Below are positions 16,277 through 24,415 of a stretch of DNA of 51,208 nt, piece after piece. This stretch comes from Candidatus Nealsoniibacteriota bacterium. Its GTDB lineage: Bacteria > Patescibacteriota > Minisyncoccia > Minisyncoccales > PWPS01. Numbering within the stretch: position 1 is the stretch's first letter; each line of letters opens with the position of its first letter. Where the stretch lies: assembly GCA_003551435.1 (NCBI GenBank), contig PUMQ01000006.1:1-51208 (forward strand), given 5' to 3'. The notes beneath the pieces are model-generated. The model made no database searches, was not told the DNA's origin, and saw only the letters and a list, made by a program, of their open reading frames with translations. The translations under genes were made by a program, and so were the position numbers.

Positions 16277-17242
16277 TTATTTATCCTTTTTCTCCTCTTT
16301 TACTCCGGCCCACTTCTTAATTCCCTCCCACAGAACCGACCCTACCCCACGAAGCAAAAACCATATGCCAAAAATCGCCAAAGAAAGCCATCCCTTTACT
16401 CCCACCTTTTCTTTTTTCCTGCCTTCTATGCCTTTGTCCATCTCTTTTTCCGCTCTTTTTACTTGCTTTTCTGTCGGTATAAAGACGTCTTTTATTTTTC
16501 CTTCTACCTCTTTTTCTTCCCACCTTGCCCCTTCCTTTTGAAGTTTCTCTACCCTCTCTCTTCTCTTTTTTTCTATCTCTTTGTTTCTTTCAACACCCTT
16601 CTCTCTTACTGCCCAATCAAATAAATCAAGGCACGTTTCTTTTTGCAGCTCCTTTATTATTCTTTTCTCCTTCTTTTCAAACTCTTTTTGCCGCTCTTCC
16701 AACTCTTTCTGCTCTTCCAGGCTCTTATCGCTCCACGGGATATTGCCTACTTCTTCGGCTTTGTCTTTCGCTTCATTTTTTTTATCTTCAAGTTCTTTCT
16801 TTTTTTCGGCAATTGTTTCTCCGAGCTTTTCCATCATCTTTTTAAAATCTTCTTTTTCCTCCCCCTCCGTTTCCGCGTCAATAGCTTTTTCAAAAGAAAA
16901 CTCTTTCTCCGATTCTTTTACCCTTTGCTGAATTCTCTCCAGCTCTACCTGCTCTTCCCAGTTTCTTTTTTCCCCCTTTTTAAGAAGATCTTCTTCTCTT
17001 TTTTTGGAGTCCTTAAACTCTTTAAGGGCTTTTTCTCCCAGCGCTCTCTGTGCCTCTTTTTTTTTATCTTCAGAGGTCTCGGTATTTTCAATTTCCCCGA
17101 GAAGCTCTTTTCTGCTTTTCTCCTCGGGCTCTTCCTTTTCTTTCTCAGAGGATTTTTCAGCCCCCTCTTCTGTTAGAGATTTTCCCTTTTCCCAATCTTT
17201 AATTCTCTCTTCTCCCAATTTCTTTTCCGGATTATTCGTCAT
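16277..17242 (-). CDS. Charged coiled-coil protein with C-terminal membrane anchor, unknown function
   Basis: I do not recognise a family. The first roughly 260 residues are overwhelmingly glutamate and lysine with long predicted coiled coil. Near the C-terminus GWLSLAIFGIWFLLRGVGSV is a single membrane-spanning segment followed by a short basic tail, so it is probably tail-anchored with the coiled coil in the cytoplasm. I start at the ATG at 17242 (321 aa), overlapping the preceding gene by 11 nt; a TTG at 17275 would add 11 residues. It is the last of a three-gene unit (18999 to 16277). Confidence 0.7.
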   Translation of the reverse strand: MTNNPEKKLGEERIKDWEKGKSLTEEGAEKSSEKEKEEPEEKSRKELLGEIENTETSEDKKKEAQRALGEKALKEFKDSKKREEDLLKKGEKRNWEEQVELERIQQRVKESEKEFSFEKAIDAETEGEEKEDFKKMMEKLGETIAEKKKELEDKKNEAKDKAEEVGNIPWSDKSLEEQKELEERQKEFEKKEKRIIKELQKETCLDLFDWAVREKGVERNKEIEKKRRERVEKLQKEGARWEEKEVEGKIKDVFIPTEKQVKRAEKEMDKGIEGRKKEKVGVKGWLSLAIFGIWFLLRGVGSVLWEGIKKWAGVKEEKKDK

Positions 17243-17468
17243 CTTCTTTGCCAGCGGTTTTTTTATACTCTTCAATTTTCCTTACCGCCTCTATCTCTTC
17301 TCTGTCTAAAAGATAAATGTCTTCCATAGTCACGAACAACTCCCTTCTTTCTTCTTCGTTCATCTCGGGAATTTTCTCAATAAGCGCTTTCTTGTCTTCC
17401 TCGGATATCTTAACGCTGTTTACAAGGCTTTTTAAAGTTTTGTCGGCAAAAAGGTCGTTTTTTTTCAT
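17232..17468 (-). CDS. Small acidic helical protein, unknown function
   Basis: A 78-aa soluble, acidic, probably all-helical protein with no cysteine and no membrane segment. No motif is recognised. It starts 7 nt after the stop of the 507-aa gene and overlaps the next gene by 11 nt, so it is translated as part of a three-gene unit. The tight coupling suggests a partner of one of the flanking charged proteins. Confidence 0.65.
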   Translation of the reverse strand: MKKNDLFADKTLKSLVNSVKISEEDKKALIEKIPEMNEEERRELFVTMEDIYLLDREEIEAVRKIEEYKKTAGKEDDE

Positions 17469-17475
17469 AAAATTT

Positions 17476-18999
17476 TTAGCTTAAAAATTTATCCATTTTT
17501 TTAAGTATTTCAAAAACAAACCTTACAGCATTCGGCTTCTTTTCCTTTTTTTTCTTGTAAGAATCAGTTGATACCTTTAAATCTTCTTTTATATACTTGT
17601 CCACTTCTTTGTTGCCCGTGCTTGGAAGAACAATGTGATTTGCAAGCTCGTTCCATATTGTTTCCGTATCCTCTTTAAGTTTTCCGGTTAACTCTCCTTC
17701 TATTTGCCCAATGCTCTCTAGAATTTTCGATAAATCAAACCCGTCGGCTTCTTTATAAATTTCTCTGATGTTTTTAATCTCTTCCTTGCTTTTTCCAGCT
17801 TTTTTCGCTTGGCCCTCCCAGTAGTCGTCCATTTTCTCCTTTCTTATTCTGTTGCAAGTTTCTCTTACCTGTGCTTCTGTCAGTTTAACCACCTTTTTTA
17901 ACTCACTTTCCATTCTTTTTCGGTATTCTTCATCCCACTCTTTTCCCAGCTTTTCGTCCATTCTCTTTTTAATCTCTTCTTTAAATCTTTCTTTTTCTTT
18001 TTCTGTAAATTCGTCAAGCTCATATGGCTTCAAAGAACGCTCTCCCAGCCTCGCTCTTTTGTAAAAAAGGCCTGTTTCTACTCTAATATCCGAAAAAGAG
18101 TATTTTCTCAAAAGAGCTATTATGTCCCTGTTTTCCGCCTCTCTTCCTATCTTACGGAAACTTTCCTTTATATTCTCCAATTGCTTGTTTTTAAAATCAT
18201 TTATTCCGCTATACTCTCTTTTCCTGTTATCGGAAAGCTTTTCCCACTCTCTTTGAAAAATCTCTTCTTCAAGCTCTTTTCTTCCCTCGCCTTCCAGTTT
18301 CTTTTTTCGGCTACCTGTCTTTTCTTTTTCTATGTAGTCATCTTTACTCCCGAGTCCCTCTTCCACCTCCTTTGTTATGTCCTTGGCAGAGAGCTTTTCT
18401 CCCATTTCTTTTAGCGCTTTAAAAACATCTTCTTTTTCTTTTTCTTTCGCTTCCCTTTTCCCTGCGTCCATCCCTTCTTGATTGCTCGCTTTCTTTTGGT
18501 CGTCCCTCTCTATTTCCTTATTTACCATCTCATATTTTTTCCTAAAATAGTCGTAAAGAAGGAAGGAAGTTTCCACTTTCATCTCCCCGGGATCAAGACA
18601 TCCTCTTATCTCTCCTAAATCAATGATTTTTTCATACTCTTTTCTGAAATTTTCGTTTTCTTCCAGCAGCTCGTTTTTTCGTTTGGGGTTCCGGACAAAA
18701 AAATCCTTAACATAGCTCGCCTTTGCTTCTAAATTAACACCTCGTCCGACTCCTTGCATTTTTTCGTCTCCTTCCAGCTTATCGTACAACTTTCCATAAA
18801 GATGGCTTAATCTTTCGCTCATCTCCTCTCCGAGAATTCTTTCTCCGGTTTCAACCGTCTCTTCGCTCGGCCTTAGTTTCTCTGCCAAGTTTTCTCCTTC
18901 TCCGAAGCTGTCTTCCTCTCCTTTTTCAAATTTATCAACCGCTTCTACTCCGGAGCTATATCTGGAATCAATATTTTCTCCTCTCTTTTCTGTTGACAT
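17476..18999 (-). CDS. Large charged helical protein, unknown function
   Basis: A 507-aa soluble protein, rich in glutamate and lysine throughout, with heptad-like helical stretches and no membrane segment, signal peptide or recognised catalytic motif. A less charged region near the C-terminus (about residues 425-470) may be folded. It heads the three-gene unit and has its own promoter (19052-19080). It is immediately downstream of the TraG-like ATPase gene, which may or may not be functionally related. Codon use looks like that of the neighbours, so the ORF is real. Confidence 0.7.
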   Translation of the reverse strand: MSTEKRGENIDSRYSSGVEAVDKFEKGEEDSFGEGENLAEKLRPSEETVETGERILGEEMSERLSHLYGKLYDKLEGDEKMQGVGRGVNLEAKASYVKDFFVRNPKRKNELLEENENFRKEYEKIIDLGEIRGCLDPGEMKVETSFLLYDYFRKKYEMVNKEIERDDQKKASNQEGMDAGKREAKEKEKEDVFKALKEMGEKLSAKDITKEVEEGLGSKDDYIEKEKTGSRKKKLEGEGRKELEEEIFQREWEKLSDNRKREYSGINDFKNKQLENIKESFRKIGREAENRDIIALLRKYSFSDIRVETGLFYKRARLGERSLKPYELDEFTEKEKERFKEEIKKRMDEKLGKEWDEEYRKRMESELKKVVKLTEAQVRETCNRIRKEKMDDYWEGQAKKAGKSKEEIKNIREIYKEADGFDLSKILESIGQIEGELTGKLKEDTETIWNELANHIVLPSTGNKEVDKYIKEDLKVSTDSYKKKKEKKPNAVRFVFEILKKMDKFLS

Positions 19000-19051
19000 A
19001 ATACGATATTAAAAGTTACTTAATAAGCTTAATTTATCGACATCTTGTCTA

Positions 19052-19080
19052 TTTATAAAATACATTTTTCAAATTGTAAA
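19052..19080 (-). promoter_or_regulatory. Promoter of the charged three-gene unit
   Basis: TTTACA at 19075-19080 and TATAAA at 19052-19057 with a 17-nt spacer on the minus strand, in the 82-nt gap after the TraG-like gene. The leader to the ATG at 18999 is about 45 nt. Confidence 0.65.
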
Positions 19081-19081
19081 G

Positions 19082-21529
19082 CTATCCTCCCAGTTTTGCC
19101 CTCTCCATAATTTCCGCTTCCACAATCTCTCTCGGCCTTCCGTATCTCATTTTGGAAACTTCTCGCGCCCTTTTTGCCATTTCCTCGTCCCCTTCGGCCG
19201 CCTTCAGGGCGGCTACTTTAAAGGGAGAGGTAATTTTATTATTGGCCATCATCTTTAAAATATACTGGAAGTTGTCAATGTTCCCCAGGTCAAACTTGGA
19301 AAACTCCGGCTCAAACTGCTTTTCTAAAAACTCAGCGTCCGTAGGCCCTATTCTGAAAGAAGCCATCGTCCCCACGTTTCCGATAACCGCATTTTTTATC
19401 TCTTCCTTTAGTTGGGGTATATACTGGTGGGCAATGGTCAGATTGAGCCTGTACTTACGCGCTTCGGAAAGTATAGTGGCGATACTGTCGGTGGTAAAGT
19501 TTTGGAATTCATCTACGTAAAGATAAAAGTCTTGCCTCTCTTCTTGAAGCATTCTGGCGCGCCTCAAGGCGGCAACCTGCATCTTGGAAACCAAAACAAG
19601 ACCTAGAAGAGAGCTATTTATTTCCCCGGTAAGCCCCTTGGAAAGGTTTGCCAGGAATATCTTTTTCTCGTCCATTATTTTTTCCAAATTAAATCCTGAC
19701 TTTTGCTGTCCCACGATGTTTCTCATCATCTCATCGGAAACAAACCTCCCAATTTTAGAAACCACGTACCCGAGCATGTCCGACCTTGTCTGCCCGGTTG
19801 TTTGCTGCCACTCTTTAAGCCAGAAGTTCCTTACCACCGGGTCGGAAACCTTCTTTAACTGTTCTTCCATAAACCGGTTGTCGGTAAAAATGCGGGGTAT
19901 CTCCACAATGGTCCCCGGATTGTCTTTGTCGGCGGCAATGGCCGCCATTGCATTCCGCATATAGTACTCAAACATCGGCCCGATGAACTCCGCCAGAAAA
20001 AGGTGGGAGAAAATGGTCACCATCTCGGAAATGGCAAAGTCTCTCTGCTCGGGAGTCTGCCACTCGAGCATATTAAGTCCGCACGGCCTTTCCCTGTCGA
20101 ACGGTTCAAAAAGAACCACGTCGTCTATTCTTTCTTTGGGAATGTTTTTCAGGGTGTCTTCAACAAGTTCCCCGTGAGGATCTATTACTCCCACTCCCTC
20201 TCCTCTTTCTATATCCTGGCGAATCATCTCCCGCATAAGATTGGTCTTACCCACACCGGTCTGTCCGATGATATAAAAGTGTCTCCTTCTGTCGTCCCGG
20301 GAAGCAAAATGGATTTTTTTCCTTTCACCCCGGTAAACCGCTTCTCCAAGAAGAACGGAACCCGTTTCCGGAAGCTCCGAAGGAGGAGGGGCTTCTTTTG
20401 CCTTAACCCACTTTATATTAGGGCTTTCCGTATGAGACAGCGGAAGATGATAAATGCTCGTCATTTCGGCAGTATTTAAAATAGAAACCTGTTCTTTCCT
20501 GAAATCGCGAAAGCTGAAATCGTAAATCATTTTTTTTAGCGCCCTCTTCCTTACTCTCCTGGCATTAAAACCATTAAGGCCGGATGTAAGCTGGGAAAAA
20601 CTTCCCTCCAAGTTTTGCAGTATCTCTTCGGATCTTTTTTTATCCCCGGCCACACCGACAAGACGGATATTAACATCAAAGGCGGGCTTTTTTATTTTCG
20701 TTCTTATAAGCTCAATTGTCGTTTCATCAACACGCGACTCCTTTTGTCCTTCCTTTTCTTTTTTATCCTTAGAAAAGAAAACATCGGCTAATTCTCGAAA
20801 AATCTTTTTAAGGGGCCCTGCCATTACGTAAGAAATCGCCTCTTCCAGCCTTTTCTCATCGCTTATGATTTTAGACAGAAGTTTTTCTCCTTTTTTCCTT
20901 ATGCTAAAAGAGGTGGGCCTTATTACCATCTGCACAGCCGCTCCCTCGTCGGCATTTATCCCGCTTACCGAGTTAACAATGGCCTCCAGCGGATCTCTTC
21001 CGAGTTCTTCATATGTATTTACCGGTATAAAGAAAGTGTTTTTTTGAGTTAAGTAAGAGGCGGAAACCTCTCCTCCGGGTTCAAAAATAGTGTAGTCACT
21101 GGGTACTTTTTCAATAACCGCCCCCGAATAAATCCCTTGAACATACTTATTGAGTGAATTTTCGTAACTTGTGGGAACGGCAATATAAAAAGAGATATCT
21201 CCTTGACCAATTTCCGAGGCAATTTCTAAAACCACCCTCGGTGTGCCGTAAAAAAACTTTTTAAAAAAATTGTCTCCCCTGCCAAGAGAGAGGAAGTTGG
21301 AATAAAACTGTTCCATTTTAGAAACAGCTCTCCTCTCTTCTTCCTTCTGATCCACTCTCTCCTTGCCTATATTTTCGTATCGCGGCATTCTCACCAAAAA
21401 AAGAGACATATCCAAGCTTCTCTCCAGAGTGTTTTTTCTTTTTTTCCGGATTATCAGGAAAAAAAGCAGAAGAATCAAAACAAAAACGCCGGAAAAAATC
21501 AGTGTAGTAATGTTTACGGGAATGTACAT
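19082..21529 (-). CDS. TraG/VirB4-like membrane-anchored ATPase
   Basis: An 815-aa AAA-type ATPase of the TraG/VirB4/HerA group, known for moving DNA or protein across membranes. There is one N-terminal membrane helix (about residues 10-28), a long N-terminal domain (about 40-380) without a motif I can name, then a P-loop IIGQTGVGKTNL around residue 420, a DPHGELVEDTL segment, and Walker B YLYVDEFQNF, followed by a TraM-recognition-like motor region (AHQYIPQLKEEIKNAVIGNV). I use the ATG at 21529 just before the helix; a TTG at 21562 would overlap the upstream stop. No other conjugation or type IV secretion gene is nearby. Confidence 0.85.
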   Translation of the reverse strand: MYIPVNITTLIFSGVFVLILLLFFLIIRKKRKNTLERSLDMSLFLVRMPRYENIGKERVDQKEEERRAVSKMEQFYSNFLSLGRGDNFFKKFFYGTPRVVLEIASEIGQGDISFYIAVPTSYENSLNKYVQGIYSGAVIEKVPSDYTIFEPGGEVSASYLTQKNTFFIPVNTYEELGRDPLEAIVNSVSGINADEGAAVQMVIRPTSFSIRKKGEKLLSKIISDEKRLEEAISYVMAGPLKKIFRELADVFFSKDKKEKEGQKESRVDETTIELIRTKIKKPAFDVNIRLVGVAGDKKRSEEILQNLEGSFSQLTSGLNGFNARRVRKRALKKMIYDFSFRDFRKEQVSILNTAEMTSIYHLPLSHTESPNIKWVKAKEAPPPSELPETGSVLLGEAVYRGERKKIHFASRDDRRRHFYIIGQTGVGKTNLMREMIRQDIERGEGVGVIDPHGELVEDTLKNIPKERIDDVVLFEPFDRERPCGLNMLEWQTPEQRDFAISEMVTIFSHLFLAEFIGPMFEYYMRNAMAAIAADKDNPGTIVEIPRIFTDNRFMEEQLKKVSDPVVRNFWLKEWQQTTGQTRSDMLGYVVSKIGRFVSDEMMRNIVGQQKSGFNLEKIMDEKKIFLANLSKGLTGEINSSLLGLVLVSKMQVAALRRARMLQEERQDFYLYVDEFQNFTTDSIATILSEARKYRLNLTIAHQYIPQLKEEIKNAVIGNVGTMASFRIGPTDAEFLEKQFEPEFSKFDLGNIDNFQYILKMMANNKITSPFKVAALKAAEGDEEMAKRAREVSKMRYGRPREIVEAEIMERAKLGG

Positions 21530-21558
21530 TTTTTTATCTTCTAAAGAAATATTCCGAA

Positions 21559-21927
21559 TCAACCGGATAAAAATCTTTTATAAGCGGCATCTTTCGCCAA
21601 AACATCGTGGTAAATATCAAGCAGAAAAGGATTGTTCTGCTTGCGCGCTTCTTTTATTGAACGTTCAAGGCCCTTTGTTTCCGCCAAAGCCAGAAGCTCC
21701 TTTATTTTTCCTTTGATAAGCAGTTTTTTTTCCTCCTCCTCTTTTTTCAAGTTATCTTTATCTTTCCGAGGAACAGAAAAACTGGGCGGAGAGGGCTCTT
21801 TTTTTTCTTCTTTTTTTTCCACGAGGATTTCACTTTTTTCCGTTTCTACCCCTTTCTCTTTGTACCACTCACTGATTATCTCTTTGCTTATCTCCTCTTT
21901 TTCCATTTTTTTTAAATCTTCGGACAT
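21559..21927 (-). CDS. Small charged partner of the TraG-like ATPase, unknown function
   Basis: A 122-aa soluble protein. The first 75 residues are glutamate/lysine-rich and probably disordered; the last 50 are more ordered, with IKGKIKELLALAETKGLERS and the aromatic LLDIYHDVLAKDAAYKRF ending. The second half resembles nothing I can name with certainty. It is the first gene after the 21954-21982 promoter and is followed 29 nt later by the ATPase ATG, so the two form one unit and are probably partners. Confidence 0.7.
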   Translation of the reverse strand: MSEDLKKMEKEEISKEIISEWYKEKGVETEKSEILVEKKEEKKEPSPPSFSVPRKDKDNLKKEEEEKKLLIKGKIKELLALAETKGLERSIKEARKQNNPFLLDIYHDVLAKDAAYKRFLSG

Positions 21928-21953
21928 GTTTTGGCAATCTAGTTTATTTGTGT

Positions 21954-21982
21954 ATTATAAAGGCAAAACCGATAAAAAACAA
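21954..21982 (-). promoter_or_regulatory. Promoter of the TraG-like unit
   Basis: TTGTTT at 21977-21982 and a perfect TATAAT at 21954-21959 with a 17-nt spacer on the minus strand. The start of transcription would be about 20 nt before the first gene. It directly follows the ybaB terminator. Confidence 0.75.
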
Positions 21983-21987
21983 CCATT

Positions 21988-22012
21988 AAAAAGCCCGGGT
22001 GCGCAACCGGGC
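21988..22012 (-). terminator. Intrinsic terminator after ybaB
   Basis: Minus-strand stem GCCCGG/CCGGGC with an 8-nt loop followed by TTTTT. It lies 72 nt past the ybaB stop and just ahead of the next promoter. Confidence 0.8.
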
Positions 22013-22083
22013 ATTAGAAATTTAACTTACAAGATTTCCGCACTTGCGAGGCTTGGTATCGCAAACCCGTAAATCAAAATAAA

Positions 22084-22329
22084 TTATCGCATGGACTGCA
22101 TCTTTTGGGCGATGCTCATCTGTATCTTGCGCATCGCTCCGTTTAGGCATTTTTTGAGCGCCTCTTCCTGTTCTTCTTTGGAAATAGCAGGGTTTAGTTC
22201 TATTTTTACAATTTCCAGTTTTCCGTTGACCACTGCCCTCACTCCGTTTTCTTTTTCCTCTACGGTTTCTTTTTCCAGTTCGCTCTGCAACTTGTAAAGC
22301 TCCTTTGCTTGTTTTAATTGATTAAACAT
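22084..22329 (-). CDS. ybaB: YbaB/EbfC-family nucleoid-associated protein
   Basis: YbaB proteins are small dimeric DNA-binding proteins linked to the nucleoid. The 81-aa sequence begins MFNQLKQAKELYKLQSELEK and has the characteristic VNGKLEIVKIELNPAI strand and KCLNGAMRKIQMSIAQKMQ helix. It is shorter than the roughly 105-aa E. coli protein. In many bacteria the gene lies between dnaX and recR; neither is adjacent here. It follows the structured RNA at 22340-22506 and has its own terminator. Confidence 0.85.
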   Translation of the reverse strand: MFNQLKQAKELYKLQSELEKETVEEKENGVRAVVNGKLEIVKIELNPAISKEEQEEALKKCLNGAMRKIQMSIAQKMQSMR

Positions 22330-22339
22330 AACATTAGAT

Positions 22340-22364
22340 AAAAAAACTGCCTCAAGAGAGGTAG
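22340..22364 (-). terminator. Intrinsic terminator of the structured RNA
   Basis: Minus-strand stem CTACCTC/GAGGCAG (one A-C mismatch) with a TCTT loop followed by seven T. It ends the RNA at about 22340, 10 nt before the ybaB ATG. Confidence 0.75.
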
Positions 22365-22506
22365 TCTTTAACGCCCGCCCGTTGTTTTCAGAGAAATCTG
22401 AGAATTAAACTAGGTGGGTGCCTCAGTCACAACCCACGGGCTGTGAATCATATATGGCTCCCTTAAGTAAACAATTCAGATTTTTGATCTTAACGGGCAG
22501 GCAACT
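22340..22506 (-). ncRNA. Structured small RNA, 6S-like rod shape
   Basis: A gene-free interval with its own promoter and terminator encodes a predicted transcript of about 165 nt. The ends pair: GCCTGCCCGTT near the 5' end with AACGGGCGGGC (11 perfect pairs, one G-U). A second inner helix pairs AAATCTGA with TCAGATTT. Between them and an apical hairpin GTGGG/CCCAC lies a large, mostly unpaired internal region. This closing stem, inner stem, central bubble and apical hairpin is the layout of 6S RNA, the sigma70-RNA polymerase regulator, but I cannot match 6S consensus bases by eye. It lacks the SRP RNA and tmRNA signatures. The RNA call is fairly firm; the 6S identity is a guess. Confidence 0.6.
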
Positions 22507-22511
22507 ACCAG

Positions 22512-22538
22512 CTTATACTCTTTTAAGGATGGTGTCAA
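22512..22538 (-). promoter_or_regulatory. Promoter of the structured RNA
   Basis: A perfect TTGACA at 22533-22538 and TATAAG at 22512-22517, with a 15-nt spacer (16 if the -35 is read one base earlier). The predicted start is about 22505, at the base of the long stem. Confidence 0.7.
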
Positions 22539-22542
22539 CCCT

Positions 22543-23610
22543 TTAAATTTTTAAAATGTCCGTAAGTTGTTTGATAAAAGAAACCACCACTGGAGGAGCC
22601 AGTAAGCTGTGGCTTTCCTTCCCATTGTCGTCTTTTATCGTCCAGGGAACCTCCTCTATCTCCACCTCTTCTTCTTTGTTTAAACGGTACTTGTACTCCG
22701 GAGTAAGCTCGTACTTTGCAAAATACTCATCGGCTTTTTCTACCGGAATAGAGTTTCTTAAAAGAATTTTGGGTATCCCGTGGAGACTAAAGGCTTGCCT
22801 GATAAGTTTCTCATCCATATCCAGCCTTTCTTTTATGGGTTCCACTCCTCTTTCATCCCCTTCTTTGCGCTCCATCTTTTCCTCCGTGCAGCCGGGGGCA
22901 TCGCAGATAAGATAAAACTCTTCTTTTTCTTTGTCATAACCTATCTTGGAGGTAGGAAGAAGTTTTAGGTTTCTGGAAGTGTTGCATTTCGGGCATACCC
23001 GGCGCCATTTTATTCGTTCGTCAATTACTTGTTCGGGAACGTCAATCAAGGCAAAAAAATCGTCGTCATCGCGGTAGCCGATAAGATCCCGAAAAAAGAG
23101 GGAATAAGATATTTGGTCCATATCCCGCGGAAAGCCGTCTATGAAAATAACTTTTCTTTCTCTTCTGCTAATCTCTCTTTTCACGAGAGTAAGAATAAAG
23201 TCGGTAGGAAGAAGTTTGGTAGTGCTCCTTCCTTCCAAAATGCTTATCACTTCTTCAAGAGGATTCCATCCGCGATAATTTTTTTCCAAAAAAGAAAGGA
23301 GTTCTTTTCTTTTGTTTTCGTCTTTAATTTCTTCGTCCACCCCTCTTACCATGTCCCCGATAGAAAAGTGGTCTATTTTTTCCGGGTCAATCACTTCGGC
23401 GAGCATCTTGGAGTAAGTTCCTTTCCCGGAACTTTTTTTACCAAGCAGGTAGACGATAAAAGCGTTATTTTCAAGATATTTCCTTATTTTCTTTATCTCT
23501 TCCCCCGCTTTAAAGAAAAAATACTCCTCCCTTTCTTTCGGGTCGGAGAGATTAAACTCGCGATCATCTTTTTTTTTGGTTCCAAAAATCGGAAATTCTA
23601 TGTCTTTCAT
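22543..23610 (-). CDS. Enlarged adenylate-kinase-like nucleotide kinase
   Basis: A P-loop kinase of the nucleoside-monophosphate kinase type. The P-loop GKKSSGKGT is at residues 57-65 and DGFPRDMDQ, the adenylate kinase NMP-binding signature, at 158-166. Cysteines 206, 209, 236 and 241 look like a zinc-binding LID. At 355 aa it is well over the usual 180-220 aa: about 50 extra N-terminal residues, an expanded NMP region and a C-terminal extension of about 80. Whether it phosphorylates AMP or another substrate is unknown. A canonical adk would be expected beside secY outside this window. No strong Shine-Dalgarno. Confidence 0.8.
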   Translation of the reverse strand: MKDIEFPIFGTKKKDDREFNLSDPKEREEYFFFKAGEEIKKIRKYLENNAFIVYLLGKKSSGKGTYSKMLAEVIDPEKIDHFSIGDMVRGVDEEIKDENKRKELLSFLEKNYRGWNPLEEVISILEGRSTTKLLPTDFILTLVKREISRRERKVIFIDGFPRDMDQISYSLFFRDLIGYRDDDDFFALIDVPEQVIDERIKWRRVCPKCNTSRNLKLLPTSKIGYDKEKEEFYLICDAPGCTEEKMERKEGDERGVEPIKERLDMDEKLIRQAFSLHGIPKILLRNSIPVEKADEYFAKYELTPEYKYRLNKEEEVEIEEVPWTIKDDNGKESHSLLAPPVVVSFIKQLTDILKI

Positions 23611-23695
23611 ATCTTAAAAATTTATTTTGTAATAACTTTACTCTCTGGCAAGTTTTTTGCCCGGACAAACGCATCTCAAAATTCTTCTTAAGAGA

Positions 23696-24397
23696 TTACT
23701 CTTTTTTGCCTTCAATATTCTTTTTAATAATTTCGAGAGCTTCTTCGGGAGTATCCACCAGAGTGAAAATATCCAGGTTTTCTCCTTTGATTGCCTGATA
23801 TTTGTAACAGAGTGAATCTCTCATCCAAGAAAAAAGAGGAGCCCAGTAATCTTCTCCAACGGCAATCACCGGAGCCCCTCCGGGGATTTTTTTCGTTTGA
23901 ATAAGGGTAATCGTTTCAAAAAATTCGTCAAGCGTTCCGAAACCGCCCGGGAAAAAAACATATCCGGAAGAAGAGAAAGAAAGCATTACTTTACGAGTGA
24001 AAAAATAGTAAAAGCCAATAGATTTGCGCAAATATTTGTTCGCCCTCTCTCCTTCCTCAAACTGAATGTTGATGCCCACGGAATTTCCCCCTTCCTCATA
24101 CGCTCCCTTGTTTGCCGCTTCCATTATTCCTGGCCCTCCCCCGGTAACAACGGCAAAATCTTCCTTTGCAAGAAGCTGCCCCAAACGAAGCGCTTTCTGA
24201 TAATGAGGGCTGTCTTCTTTAAAGGAGCTTGACCCGAAGATGGTGACCGACTTTTTAAAATCGGCAACAAACTGAAATCCTTCCACAAACTCCGCCATTA
24301 TCCTGAAGATTCTCCAGCCGTAAGTTTCACGAAAATCTTCCGCTGCCGGAGGAAGATCCATATCCGGGACTTTTGAGAGATCAATTTTTTTGTTCAT
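23696..24397 (-). CDS. LOG-family (TIGR00730-type) nucleotide phosphoribohydrolase
   Basis: This is a Rossmann-like LOG-family protein. Characterised members remove the ribose-5-phosphate from cytokinin or purine nucleotides. The two signatures are VTGGGPGIMEAANKGAYEEG and PGGFGTLDEFFE, the latter carrying the catalytic glutamate. At 233 aa it has family length with a 40-residue N-terminal extension. It lies 18 nt downstream of mgtC, likely in the same transcript. Many genomes call such genes lysine decarboxylases, which is an old misannotation. Confidence 0.88.
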   Translation of the reverse strand: MNKKIDLSKVPDMDLPPAAEDFRETYGWRIFRIMAEFVEGFQFVADFKKSVTIFGSSSFKEDSPHYQKALRLGQLLAKEDFAVVTGGGPGIMEAANKGAYEEGGNSVGINIQFEEGERANKYLRKSIGFYYFFTRKVMLSFSSSGYVFFPGGFGTLDEFFETITLIQTKKIPGGAPVIAVGEDYWAPLFSWMRDSLCYKYQAIKGENLDIFTLVDTPEEALEIIKKNIEGKKE

Positions 24398-24415
24398 ATT
24401 TTTTGAAATATATCT

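Noticed and set aside
19082-21529. Remnant of an integrated conjugative element
   Set aside because: No relaxase, integrase, attachment site or tRNA-adjacent repeat is present, and base and codon use look like the neighbours.
22340-22506. SRP RNA, tmRNA or RNase P RNA
   Set aside because: The SRP GGAAG...AGCAG core, tmRNA tRNA-like ends and RNase P conserved blocks are all absent, and the length does not fit tmRNA or RNase P RNA.
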